Shown here piece after piece: positions 36,108 through 45,719 of a stretch of 64,000 bases of DNA; positions within the stretch are counted from its first letter, which is position 1, and each line of letters starts with the position of its first letter. The position numbers and the translations under genes are program-made. The notes under the pieces were generated by a model. It was not told the origin of the DNA. It made no database searches and saw nothing but the letters and a program-made list of their open reading frames with translations. The stretch comes from Lineus longissimus (taxonomy: Eukaryota > Nemertea > Pilidiophora > Heteronemertea > Lineidae), in contig NC_088325.1 in the NCBI RefSeq assembly GCF_910592395.1, forward strand, positions 7,037,501 to 7,101,500, read 5' to 3'.

Positions 36108-37098
36108 CGGTAGTTGATAAAGTATGGAATTAGTGAAACCTTGGAAACACTGATAAACCTTGGAATATTCAATGTAAACCATGGAATCACTGTGCAAATA
36201 GCGCGGGAAACCGGGTGCGTTCCTTCCACGATTTATACCCTCCCAACTGACAGTCTCGTCCCAGCTGACTTTATTGATAGCAATTTGCCAGTTAGTTCAG
36301 AAGCCAACATTTTTAATGTGGAGGATGACGTCATCAATTGGCAATGCGCTGTGGTCGTTAAAATATTTTATTTCTCTTCAATGGAAGCAAAAATTAGTTT
36401 TTATGATTGTTTTGTATTCCATAGACGATAAAGTATTATGCTCGGTACTAGATGCACGAGATCATAGGACAAACACACACGTGAATAAAAAAACCGCTTA
36501 GAACTGGTGACGTCACAAAGATCTCTGCATCCCTCGATGCGTACTGGAAGATGTAAGAAATCGCTCACGGCGAAGGAAATTTTCATCCGCAAACTTCGGT
36601 AATAAACATACATGACTAGGCTTCTTTTATTCATCGTTTGTTATAAAATATCAGTCAATCATAGACAATTAGGCCTAGACATAGTCGTCATGCTTAATGC
36701 TTAATGCATGACAGGCCCCCAATTTTCTCTGTATCACCCTGTATGAACAGACCGATCCGTAGTTCAAATAGGCCCCGCGTGGTGGTGGCGTATTTATAAG
36801 CGGAGCGCTATTGGTCCATATTATGGGTGTGTGGTGGGCGTGTCTTCCCATATTTGGGAGATCAGTACTGTACACTGGAGGCGAGGTACAACTGGGTTGT
36901 TCTAAAATATAGACTATTGAATCGGATATGCGACAGATTTCTAAATTACGATAAAATTCCGATCTGATCATGTAAGAATAAGCTCCAAATGTTGATTCGT
37001 AACCACGTTAGGTTCGAATGGCATTATTTCATGTTTTTATGCATTTTTAGGACTGATTCCAAGGTTTATCACTGGTTCCAAGCTTTATCAACTACCGT
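36107..37098. mobile_element. ~1 kb inverted-repeat element left of the Polinton
   Basis: Left arm 36107-36166 (GGTAGTTGATAAAGTATGGAA) matches the inverse of about 37050-37098. The short phrase TGATAAACCTTGGAA also recurs within the arm. Two TGACGTCA palindromes lie inside (36325-36332 and 36508-36515). No protein frame is recognised. A non-autonomous DNA element is the simplest reading. Confidence 0.5.
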
Positions 37099-37468
37099 TT
37101 GGACCTACACTGTGAAGTCACAGACATATGTGTCACTATCAATACCAGTGTTCAGGGTGTAGTAATAGGGAAATTGGTGCATGTTACTGGAATGTGTTGA
37201 TGACATCTGTTGGTGACATTGTGAGTAGGAGGAAAATTGGTGTCCGAAACCCACTACATGAAATGTAAAATTAGTAATGGGATAACACAGGTGCAAAACC
37301 AAATAAATAATGAATATCTATTGCAGAGCTTTCACTCAAATACAGGTAAAATAGCCCGCCATAAAACCGTCAATGGTCGTGGCTATGTGACAGTTTAATG
37401 TGGTAGCTGTGGGAACAAGAAAAGTAGTTTTGTTAAGTGGTAATGTATAAAAATATCATTATGTAAAT
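37099..37468. other. Left flank or terminal region of the Polinton
   Basis: No gene. The left terminal inverted repeat of the Polinton would be expected here, but I found no inverse of this stretch at 51.0-51.4 kb, so the boundary is undefined. Confidence 0.35.
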
Positions 37469-38005
37469 ATGGAGAGGGTGAACAAATATGTACCATTAAA
37501 AGAGTACTTTAACAGGAGTGGTTGCAGAGCTTCGCTCGAACAGGGCTTTATTCGTCCCAGAGTTGTCCCTGGTGTGTCGACTGATAACAAAGCTAGAAAT
37601 GTGCCTATGGATATTAGTCTTATGAACATTAGTCCTAGTAAACCAAGAATGAAACAGTATGACGCAAGCACTGAAACTGATGCCGTATTATACCACAATT
37701 GTAAAAGATGGACGCTGTTTGAATACAAGAGGGACTCAAACCCAACGAGGCCTGGTGATACGTTTACATACAAGTTCTGCATCAATTGTAATGCGGTTGC
37801 TTACGATGATGATGGTTTCCAGAGTCTTGAGATTAATATTGTAAAAAAGAAGACACTATACTTTGATTGCATCCTTAGAATGCTTGGCCAGAGACGTCTG
37901 TCAGAAACAGCAGTAAATTATTTAAATGGTTGTGTAATGCCAGATACGAAAAGACAATTCAATGGGCATTTAAAACTGGCGTCAGCAATCTCCCATCTAA
38001 ATTGA
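37469..38005 (+). CDS. Polinton left-end protein, unknown (part 1)
   Basis: 178 codons starting MERVNKYVPLKEYF. Basic N-terminal half and a CINCN cysteine pair near residue 108. No domain recognised. It overlaps the next frame by 76 bases in a different reading frame. The second half of this frame after about 37925 looks less protein-like, so the two frames may be one gene broken by a frameshift. Located at the left end of the element, in the orientation opposite to the polymerase. Confidence 0.5.
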   Translation: MERVNKYVPLKEYFNRSGCRASLEQGFIRPRVVPGVSTDNKARNVPMDISLMNISPSKPRMKQYDASTETDAVLYHNCKRWTLFEYKRDSNPTRPGDTFTYKFCINCNAVAYDDDGFQSLEINIVKKKTLYFDCILRMLGQRRLSETAVNYLNGCVMPDTKRQFNGHLKLASAISHLN

Positions 38006-38496
38006 GACGTGAAGGGTTACCTGGGCATGCATTGCTTTTTGAAATTCATTGTGGTGACTATGATTTGAATCTAGAGGCAGAATTCATTAATAGAGCTCTT
38101 TGTAAGCCTCAATTAACTGAAGACAATTTTACAGATCTGAGGTTGGTATACCATGCATATCTCAGATACCTACATTATTGTGGGATTAAAGTAACCATAA
38201 ACTACCATGTCTTTTTAAACCAAGCTTTTTATGAATTAAAAATAGATTATTTAGTGCTGAATCCTTATCTAACAAACAAGGATAGAATGAATGATTTGAA
38301 TCAATTATGGTATGATTTCACAAGTAGTGTTTTCTTCAAGACTTACAGACTTGTGAAGGAAGAGGAAGACGCATTAACGCAGCAGCAGAGTGACGTTTTA
38401 CTTAGTGCCCTGGACGGACAAGAGGGTCGCTGTCCGTCAGGACTATGTCTGAGTAAAGAAGTCCGGGTAAATCTATTCGATGTTTTGCTCCAATGA
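37930..38496 (+). CDS. Polinton left-end protein, unknown (part 2)
   Basis: 188 codons, protein-like throughout (HALLFEIHCGDYDLNLEAEF, LRLVYHAYLRYLHYCGIKV), mostly helical by composition, with a Gln/Glu-rich C-terminal stretch. No known motif. It is probably the C-terminal part of the 37469 gene after a frameshift near 37925; a separate overlapping gene is the alternative. Confidence 0.5.
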   Translation: MCNARYEKTIQWAFKTGVSNLPSKLRREGLPGHALLFEIHCGDYDLNLEAEFINRALCKPQLTEDNFTDLRLVYHAYLRYLHYCGIKVTINYHVFLNQAFYELKIDYLVLNPYLTNKDRMNDLNQLWYDFTSSVFFKTYRLVKEEEDALTQQQSDVLLSALDGQEGRCPSGLCLSKEVRVNLFDVLLQ

Positions 38497-38537
38497 CGTA
38501 GTCTGATTCTCGTTAGATTTCCATACTATTAAATACA

Positions 38538-38930
38538 ATGAATAGTCAGACATCAACGGTAATTGAGCAGCGAATGAAACAGATGAGAGTTATTAATACA
38601 GTTAACGCTGGTTTAAATCCAGCTGAACCCATTGCAGCTAACTTTCAACAGAATGCATCTAACTTTCAACAGGACAATGCTAACTTTCAACAGAATTACA
38701 CAACAAAGCAACAAGGTGCTACCAAGTCGTCAGTTAGTTCAAATCTAGTGCCCCCTTGTCAAGGCCTTGTGTCGACTAGCAATCAACAAGCCTCGACTAT
38801 GAGTCAACAAACCTTAACTGATAAAAGCAAGGACTTCCTGAATAAACAGATTTCATTTAATGACATAGACAACATGAGTGAGAAGGAAATATTTCCTGCT
38901 AAAAGCCAAACCACTTATTTACTATTGTAA
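38538..38930 (+). CDS. Gln/Asn-rich Polinton protein with NFQQ repeats
   Basis: 130 codons starting MNSQTSTVIEQRMKQMRVIN. After a short helical start, the motif ANFQQN/SNFQQD/ANFQQN repeats three times within ~25 residues, followed by a long Ser/Gln/Thr-rich low-complexity region. Such composition suits a flexible or scaffold-type protein, but no function can be assigned. It follows the unknown left-end gene by 42 bases on the same strand. Its last 32 bases overlap the convergent frame ending at 38899. Confidence 0.5.
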   Translation: MNSQTSTVIEQRMKQMRVINTVNAGLNPAEPIAANFQQNASNFQQDNANFQQNYTTKQQGATKSSVSSNLVPPCQGLVSTSNQQASTMSQQTLTDKSKDFLNKQISFNDIDNMSEKEIFPAKSQTTYLLL

Positions 38931-39339
38931 AGTACTCATCCCCGAGATAGTAATCATTCAGCATAAACGGCCTGTCTTCTGTAAGTTCATTTGTAATGTA
39001 GTTATTGTTGTCATAGTTGAATTGAACATGCCCTGCAAGATTTTTGAGGTGCTCCCTGATAAAGGAACACAGTTCTGCTAAACTAGAATGAGCATCAAAA
39101 TTAATTGTGAAAGAGTTGGATGATTGCCCCGAGTCAGTTTTCGTTTTGACCAGTTCAATAATACCTGGAATGACATCACCTGTCCACCATGAATTGTAAA
39201 ATTATATCGATTTTAAAGTTATGGAGTTTATGTTTATTTGTTCAGGTAAGTAATACTCAAAAGTGGCTTCATTACAAGCTTCTTCACTTATTATGAAGTC
39301 GAGCTTTGCTCTCTTGACGAAGTCATAGTCAATTACTAT
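38899..39339 (-). pseudogene. Unknown Polinton protein, one in-frame stop
   Basis: A minus-strand frame of ~146 codons is interrupted by a single TAA in the middle (near 39209). The aromatic-rich motif FYNSWWTGDVIPGIIELV follows immediately, and the protein ends GDEYFTIVNKWFGF. Protein-like sequence on both sides of the stop shows one decayed gene. The alternation of hydrophobic strands and FN/YD turns would suit a capsid-type beta protein, but this is a guess. The palindromic repeat at 39298-39326 is read through near its start. Confidence 0.5.
39298..39326. repeat. Polinton palindromic repeat, copy 1 (exact)
   Basis: 29 bp with core GAGCTTTGCTCTCTTGACGA. Identical to the copies at 40322-40350 and 46118-46146. 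Read on the minus strand it begins ATGACTTCGTCA. Confidence 0.85.
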
Positions 39340-39403
39340 TTAGCTTAAGGTAAACTTAAGGTAACAAAAGTTCATAAATTTATTCCTAACATCTTCCCTT
39401 TTC

Positions 39404-39979
39404 TCATTCCCACTCAAGACGATAACCAAAAAATGGTAAATATTGCTTGTTTTCAATGAATTGATTTTCATGAAGCTGGTGAACCATTCTTAGGTGATAT
39501 AAACTAACTGATTTTTCTTCTGAACGATTTCTTTTTCTTATTCTGTAATAACAAACCGATGGATCTGTTCTGAGGTAAATAATGAAATTGGGGTTATCAC
39601 ACATATTTTTGCAGTGCTTGAAATATGTGTATTTTAGATGATTATATTGTTTACAAGTTAAATTCCCACTGACCCAACTCAGTCGTGAAAAGATATGGTG
39701 CGTTGAGAAAATACTTCACTTCATAATCATTGTTTTCCCTTTATAACAGACTGTTACAGAGCACCATCTCTCAATGAATGTTTCCTTTGCCATCAATTAA
39801 AATTCTTCAGAATATCTTTTCGGGTTATTGTACAGTAGTTCAAGCAGATTTTTCCCATGATAATTTCTCCACAGCTCTAACGGTTCTGGTACTATTACTA
39901 CATCTGAGACTTCTTTCATGCTTCCGATTAACTCTGACTTCCCGGAGGCAATAATACCCTCGATAATAATTATAGACAT
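39404..39979 (-). pseudogene. Deoxynucleoside kinase pseudogene
   Basis: Related to animal and viral deoxynucleoside kinases, which phosphorylate deoxynucleosides to supply DNA precursors. The N-terminus (39797-39979) has a P-loop, GIIASGKS at residues 8-15, followed by VPEPLELWRNYHGKNLLELL, which matches the family's ExxW...G.NLL motif. The C-terminal part (39404-39604) has FIIYLRTDPSVCYYRIRKR and RSEE, matching the LRT...R.R.RSEE lid region. Between them the frame is shifted, and at the family's catalytic Glu-Arg-Ser position the sequence reads Lys-stop-Ser. So it is inactive. It lies just downstream of PolB in the same orientation. I do not know this enzyme as a usual Polinton gene. Confidence 0.82.
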
Positions 39980-40298
39980 TTATTAAATGTATTAAATACT
40001 AAAAACTAAAAGTTTTAATCAGTGTAATCAATGTATTTCTCATAAAAAAAACCGAGTGGCACCGTAGAAATTCCATCTTCTAAGATGAATCTCTTGTCAT
40101 CAAAAAGACAGAGGCTTTTCTTATCAACCTCCTCCAAATAGATCTGATGCTTTTCTGATCTCGGATATTTCATTTTATGTTCACTTGACTTACTGTTTTC
40201 AAGACAGTCAACGTAGTCAACGTAGTCAACGAATGAGATGTCTCTCTGAACCACGTTCTTGGTAATTCCCTTCATTTTCTTTGCTTCTGAATCTTTTG

Positions 40299-40350
40299 TC
40301 GAGCAAAGCTCTCAGGACATAGTCGAGCTTTGCTCTCTTGACGAAGTCAT
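40299..40350. repeat. Polinton palindromic repeat, tandem pair inside PolB
   Basis: A partial unit (GTCGAGCAAAGCTCTCAGGA at 40299-40318) is followed by an exact unit at 40322-40350. It sits in the polymerase C-terminal region, between the segment ending LRSKMHAYRT and the segment with KGITKNVV, a loop of variable length in the family. Confidence 0.85.
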
Positions 40351-42264
40351 TGTCCGGGTCCTATAAGCATGCATCTTACTTCTCAAGGTAATGAATTCTA
40401 TCATCTCTTCTCCTCCAAGCTCATCCTTAAAGTAAACTCGCACCTTCTTCTTGGTTTTTGGCATAGATATAGTTATCCTTAGGGTAGTTACTGAAATCGA
40501 AATGGTCCTTAAGATTTGTCAGGCCTTTCCTCAAATCATCAATCGTTCAGACCTTATTGCAAGCTTTTCGGCTCTGACACTGGACTATCAGTCTTTAACT
40601 TTAAGACAAACTGTCAGTATCAAGATACAGTAGTTCCAAGTTCTTCTCACCAAAGGGAGGTTGAAGATCATCATAGTAGAACTCATACATCGGAAGCTTG
40701 GACAATTCCAAGACTGAAGCACCGATGTAAATTGGTTTGATGAACCTAATAGATGTTTTCCTCATGCTAATAGCTGCGCTCTGTTTGTCGAATATGCAAA
40801 TTGAGCAAAAACTTTGATTGGCCATGAAGCTCCTGGCTGTTTCTCTGCCTGTGGCCAATTCAATTTCCATCCAAGTTTTACTGCAAAAAGAATTGTTCAT
40901 CAATTTGAAATAATCTTTTCTCGAAATTAATAGTAGAATCCATCCTCCTTTTAGTATCAAAATTAATGTAGGATGCCAACCACTTTGACTGCTTGCAACT
41001 GATCACAGAATGAATCTTCTTCAGTACCATTTCTTTTTTAAAGTAAAACTGGAGCATCCTGTAATGCACTATGTAGTTGTTTTGTCCTTTTGAGTCAGTA
41101 TTAACTTTTCTACACGAGATCTCTTCTCATCGCCAAGTAACTCTCCCTGGTGAGAACTTAATTCCTCATCATCGATTGAGAGAGATTCAGGACAGAATGG
41201 AAAGTTCTTTGATTTGAATTTGATTTTTTCGGGATAAGCCAAGTCTACCTCTCAGAAGTAGCCTACTTCACTGTGCTTAGGAATTCCTAATATCGCTTCT
41301 GCAGTAATGTATTTGATCTTTTTGTCTTCAATCATCTCAAAACTGCCATAAGGCTGAGGTTCCATCATTGCCCAACCAAAAAAAGGTTATTTGCATCGAT
41401 GTAGAGTAGCTTGTGGTGATCATCGGCCTTGGCGTGTCTTGTTCCGATCACTCCTGAAATACCACCTCTTATTGCCTTTTCAAAAGTAAGTAAGATGTTG
41501 TCTGTAAGAAGTTCGAGGTTTATCTCAGTGTATTTCAAACCAGCTTGCCAGGTTAAACTGGGTGCTGAGTAGCAGTTACAGGGGACGATCTGAAAGTAGC
41601 TCAAATTGACATCCCTGAATTTCTCAAATAAATCAGCTAGAGGTAACTCATCAGATCTGATCAGGTACAGATCAATGACCTCTCAGTGATCTCTGATTTT
41701 AAAATGATCCCATATCTTTTTGGCCTCTTTGTAAGCTGAATCTTTTAACATTTCATTCTTTAATTCATCAAAGAACATAGACTTCTCTAGGTAAGTAACT
41801 TGGTAACTTTCATGTGATGTGTAAAAGGAATAAGGAACTGATCCTTTCTTTCCGAGCTCAATAGTTTGAAATCCTCATTAACAGGGAACATCCGTCTTGT
41901 TATTTTGAAATCATCGTCTACAATTGATTTGGTTATGTTGTCTAAACTGGACTGAAGGAATCTGTAAGAGTCTAAAAACATAAAACACCCGAATCGAAAT
42001 GAAATGAATTCCTCTGCTGTGCAAATATTTTAAGTTTCTTGTATTCAGGAAGTTAAGGCATTAATTCTTTAATGGGAATCGTAATTACTGAGATTGTGAA
42101 AGAACACTGGAATAAACATGGCTTTCTTTTCATTCAAGTTACAAGAGTTGTGAGCAGCTCCTCTGAAACTACCATTGCAGTGATCGTGATCCTTAACCTT
42201 GTGGTAACCTAGCAGCTGATTGCAGTAGTAACAGTGTGTTTCTTCGTGATATCTCTTCCAGTCG

Positions 42265-42293
42265 GACTTCGTCCTGAGAGCAGAGCTCGAGTC
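42265..42293. repeat. Polinton palindromic repeat inside PolB, before the zinc motif
   Basis: GACTTCGTCCTGAGAGCAGA followed by GCTCGAGTC; about 23 of 27 bases match the consensus. On the coding strand it reads in frame as SSALRTKSD, directly before the cysteine/histidine motif. Confidence 0.75.
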
Positions 42294-43023
42294 TTCATCT
42301 GTCATTACGAGAGTAACGTTGCAGTGCATAGTCTATTAGATAATAATTCTTCCATTCTGATTAACCAGTCACAGAAAACGTCTACAACATCAACACCCAT
42401 GTGACTTGACGTGACGTGTATTCACTTTTGTAGGGTAGCGGGTAGTCAGAGTGCACATAAGCATTACTGCAGACGCAATTTGTTTGAATAGCTTTTTAGT
42501 TGCAGGATTAACATTATTAACGGGACTAACAACAGGAATACTTCTCGGTTCAAATTCAGCATAAATCACAAAAGTGCTTTTCATATTTAAGTTGAGCCCA
42601 TTTACTATTCGGTGCTGGTAGACTGATCTTGCATTAATCATGTTCACCACATTTCTTTTTATGATTTTCTAGTGTAGATTTCGGGTAGAAGTAAAAAAAT
42701 ACGGTATTCTTATCAGTTTTGTAGAACAAATTGATGTCTCTTATGTACATGAAATGGTACTTGAAGTAAAGTAGACCTATGACATCATCCTCGTCATAGT
42801 TCTTTGACAGGTAGAGTGGTTCCAGTTTTGAATGATAGATGTTTTTAGCTGATTCATTCTGTAACTTAAAAACATTATTCTTAAGATTGTTGTCTTTCTT
42901 GATCTTGGGGATATCCTTTTGAATACATATAGGAAAGGAGTAAATTTTGATACTACCGTTATCTAGTGTGGCTAGAGCTTTAGTAGTGACTTTGTCAGGT
43001 GTGACTTTATCGGATGCGACTTT

Positions 43024-43050
43024 GACTTTGTGAAGAGAGCTATGCTCGAC
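43024..43050. repeat. Polinton palindromic repeat at the PolB N-terminal junction
   Basis: GACTTTGTGAAGAGAGC-TAT-GCTCGAC matches the consensus except for the loop and two bases. It lies between the 43103-43735 frame and the next PolB segment. Confidence 0.75.
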
Positions 43051-43102
43051 TGTATCTTTGTCATATTAAGCAGCCAATAGACTCCATAGAAAACATTTAT
43101 TA

Positions 43103-43735
43103 TCATTTGATTGTACATTGATTACAGCCTTTTTTGAATGTTAATTGAGTGTAATGCCCACCTCTACACTTTTTGTATGAACAGATTGTAAGGCCATAAG
43201 ACTCTATCACACTTAAAGACAAACCACTGCCTTGAAAGTACCTCTCCTCAATCTGAGTATTAATGTTGTTTAGCTGATTGGTTACGGCAATTATTGCCTG
43301 ATTCCTTGAGATTATGCATTCCATTGGAGACTGAATGGGATGAACAACGCTTTGTCCTGACCTCATGAATTCAGCGAAAACCGAGATACTAATTTTGTGA
43401 TGGCAATCATTGAGTTTGAATAGGACCTCTTCCAACTTGTCTCTGTACTCATAAACCTGTGTTGCTTCTTTGTCAATGTTCAGGCGAATGGTGACAATAG
43501 GCTTACCGAATTCTTTTATCACTTCGATATCCTTAACTTTTCTTATGTTAACTAATTCTTCTGTTTCAAATGCATGTTTCTTCTCCATTGACTTAAGACC
43601 TGAGAGAGTGGACCATTTGGTAAATGGGTCATACATCTGAGGACCATGTTGATAGCCCTGTTCTAATTTGGTCTGTTTATCCAAATGTTGCATTATTTTG
43701 GTCTGATGACCCTTGGTTTTCTTGTGAACTGCCAT
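43103..43735 (-). CDS. Probable N-terminal segment of Polinton PolB
   Basis: 210 codons starting MAVHKKTKGHQTKIM. The last quarter (GSGLSLSVIESYGLTICSYK, then RGGHYTQL) resembles the segment before the cysteine-rich region in Polinton polymerases. The middle (residues ~80-160) is a hydrophilic helical region. The next PolB segment starts about 40 bases downstream in another frame, so this is likely the polymerase N-terminus separated by a frameshift and stop. A separate small Polinton gene is the alternative. Confidence 0.5.
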   Translation of the reverse strand: MAVHKKTKGHQTKIMQHLDKQTKLEQGYQHGPQMYDPFTKWSTLSGLKSMEKKHAFETEELVNIRKVKDIEVIKEFGKPIVTIRLNIDKEATQVYEYRDKLEEVLFKLNDCHHKISISVFAEFMRSGQSVVHPIQSPMECIISRNQAIIAVTNQLNNINTQIEERYFQGSGLSLSVIESYGLTICSYKKCRGGHYTQLTFKKGCNQCTIK

Positions 43736-43858
43736 ATTGCTGTGAGAAATGTAATTGTTACATATAACACAATGAACTTTCTGGTTTCTGTCCGTTCTAT
43801 TAAGATTTAAAAAATTTATTTAATTACTAGAACGAATCTCGAAATTTACTAATCTGGA

Positions 43859-43904
43859 GTCGAGCTACACTCGAGCGAAGCTCCCAGGTTCTCTAGACGA
43901 AATC
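43859..43904. repeat. Polinton palindromic repeat, diverged copy
   Basis: GTCGAGC, then CGAGCGAAGCTCCCAGG and TCTAGACGAAATC: a unit with a small internal insertion, at the stop codon of the upstream minus-strand gene. Confidence 0.65.
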
Positions 43905-44507
43905 TGTGTAAGGAGGTGCTGATGGTAAGGTAGTTTGATACTGACCATGGTAGTGATAGCTGTAAATGTATGTGTTTCCATTTCCGCGTAGTGGTGTCCC
44001 AGGTACTGGCATTACAGGAATTGACATTCCAGTTACTGGAATGTTTAATGGAGTAACAGGAAGTGGCTTTACTGGCTTTTCAGTTTCTCTGACATCTCCG
44101 TCTGTGCAAGTTTTTTTCCTTCTTCTAAAAAAGTCTCCTTAAGTGACTCTACGTCGACATTGGAACTGGTATCCCTTTGTTTCTTTCTAATGGCATTTTT
44201 CATGGAAATGTACTTAGAACTCCTTCTCCTTTAGAATAAAACTGAATTCCTCTGTAGATATTTGCGAATCTGTTAATACTTTGCTAACTAAATCATTGAT
44301 AGTGTTAAGTTTGAAAATGGCCAGCATACCTATCTTCTCATGTTTTTCTATTTTCTTAAGAATGTTCTGTTTCTCCCAACTAAGAGCTGACGGAACAAGG
44401 GCATTTCCTATTGTGTCACACCACCCAAAGCTAAACCTATCGGCGCAGTGATAATTCCAGCTGATGCTGAAATACGAACAGAACCTGCCGCCACACTGGT
44501 GATATTA
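43893..44507 (-). pseudogene. Small conserved Polinton protein, frameshifted
   Basis: Three minus-strand frames in succession carry one protein-like sequence. The first is a Gly/Ala/Ile-rich, probably membrane-associated stretch (ITSVAAGSVRISASAGIITA). The second is the helical segment KKIEKHEKIGMLAIFKLNTI with NDLVSKVLTDSQISTEEF, a signature I know from Polinton-associated proteins. The third is a Pro/Gly/Tyr-rich tail (VPGTPLRGNGNTYIYSYHYH) ending at 43893. A stop and at least two frame changes break it. Function is unknown, possibly virion-associated. Confidence 0.55.
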
Positions 44508-44520
44508 ACCAATAAGGAAT

Positions 44521-44570
44521 TGAAAGATCACCCGGAACTGTGCTAGAGCACAGTTCCGGGTGATCTTTCA
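44521..44570. repeat. 50-base perfect palindrome
   Basis: 24-bp arms (TGAAAGATCACCCGGAACTG... and its exact inverse) around a 2-base loop at 44545-44546. It would form a very stable hairpin or cruciform. It marks the left end of the minisatellite-armed insertion. Confidence 0.9.
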
Positions 44571-44580
44571 ATGGTTTATG

Positions 44581-44770
44581 CCTGTTTCGCCTATTCCTGT
44601 TTCGCCTACAAAATTCCTGTTTCGCCTATTCCTGATTCGCCTATTCCTGTTCCGCCTATTCCTGTTCCGCCTATTCCTTTTTCGCCTATTTCCTGTTTGG
44701 CCTATTTCCTGTTTGGCCTATTTCCTGTTTGGCCTATTTCCTGTTTCGCCTATTCCTGTTTCGCCTACTT
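44581..44770. repeat. Minisatellite array 1, 17-18-bp unit
   Basis: About eleven copies of CCTGTTTCGCCTATT with variants (GATTCG, GTTCCG, GTTTGG). Open frames reading PVSPIPVSPI or FRLFLFRLF across it are array artefacts. Confidence 0.85.
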
Positions 44771-45400
44771 TCCAGTACCCCTACAATAAATCGACTCTCC
44801 CACGGGGAACCTTAGGGATGCATGTCCATTTTATGGGGAAAATGTGAGGGGACAATTGGATGATGTTAACGATGTGATGACAATTTGACTAACCAAATGC
44901 CATCAACTTTGTTAACAAACCATGCCATGACCGTTTTGAAAGAGTCACCTTGAAAGCGGGGACAGTCCGGGACTTATTTGACCATAGAACCATGACCATA
45001 GGACCATACTAACACACAGTAAAAACTAATAGATTAAGTAGAGTAAAGCAGTCGTTTATTTTATGAAAACTGAATTCATGAGTTTTTGATAAAAATACAT
45101 AATATTGTACATTCTCATAATTATTTGATCAAAATCAGCTGTAAAACCCATGTCATAATATACATGTAGGTACAGCACATATAAAGTCAAACAAGGTGGA
45201 AAATACATATCATGATTTTATGTCAGACAAGGTAACTGATGGCATCAACGTAACTCCTTATGTCCCTCTCTCCATTGACGTATTGTTCTTTGAGGCGTAA
45301 CATGCGTTCGTCAATGCGTACATATGTGGCTCTCCTCGGGTTTGGTCGGTAAGGGACGGTTCATATTCCTACGTCTGTAGGGAGGTTAGTAATACATTTG

Positions 45401-45572
45401 AATAGGCGAAACAGGAATAGGCTAAACAGGAATTAGGCGAAACAGGAATAGGCGAAACAGGAATTAGGCGAAACAGGAATAGGTGAAACAGGAATTAGGC
45501 GAAACAGGAATTAGGCGAAACAGGAATAGGCAAAACAGGAATAGGCGAAACAGGAATAGGCGAAACAGGAAT
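45401..45572. repeat. Minisatellite array 2, inverse of array 1
   Basis: About ten copies of AATAGGCGAAACAGG, the reverse complement of the unit at 44581. It forms the C-terminal PVSPIPVSP tail of the truncated HNH-like frame. Confidence 0.85.
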
Positions 45573-45639
45573 ACACCCTTTCAATTCCTTAATTGGTAAT
45601 ACATGATCTAAATCCTCTTCAATTCGAGCTCTCGAGCCT

Positions 45640-45719
45640 GACTTCGTCATGAGAGCTTCGCTCAGGCCTGACTCCTTCATGAAAGCTTTGCTCGAGCTTT
45701 GCTCCTGTGATGTAGTCAT
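45640..45719. repeat. Polinton palindromic repeat, cluster inside the HNH-like gene
   Basis: Three units: GACTTCGTCATGAGAGC at 45640, GACTCCTTCATGAAAGC at 45670 and, inverted, CGAGCTTTGCTCCTGTGATG ending 45719. The last two share CTCGAG and form a full palindrome. They are read in frame as part of the protein. Confidence 0.75.

Larger units (their letters stand above)
40015..43065 (-). pseudogene. Protein-primed DNA polymerase B (Polinton PolB), broken
   Basis: Replicates the element. Fragments in order on the minus strand: a cysteine/histidine region (HCYYCNQ, DHDHCNGSFRGAAHNSCN) at 42069-42329; TFVIYAEFEP near 42580; the fingers/palm segment with ELLTDNI, RGGISGVIGTRHAKA and DANNLF at 41365-41604; KPIYIGASVLELSKLPMYEF and the catalytic YLDTDS at 40601-40960; and the C-terminal KGITKNVVQRDISF ... 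DDKRFILEDGIS at 40015-40275. At least six frame changes or stops separate them. Three sites carry the palindromic repeat (43024, 42265 and 40299-40350), in variable linkers rather than motifs. The stop is at 40015. Confidence 0.88.
44508..45596. mobile_element. Inverted-repeat insertion with minisatellite arms
   Basis: ACCAATAAGGAATTGAAAG at 44508-44526 is mirrored by CTTTCAATTCC-TTAATTGGT at about 45577-45596 (one base indel). Next inwards lie oppositely oriented arrays of a 17-18-bp unit (CCTGTTTCGCCTATT): 44581-44770, inverted at 45401-45572. The ~630-bp centre has no gene. The left arm also holds a 50-base perfect hairpin. It cuts into the HNH-like gene. Either a foldback element inserted here or an inverted duplication arose in place. 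Confidence 0.6.

Noticed and set aside
44560-44847. Frames reading FRLFLFRLF or PVSPIPVPPI
   Set aside because: Artefacts of the 17-18-bp minisatellite.
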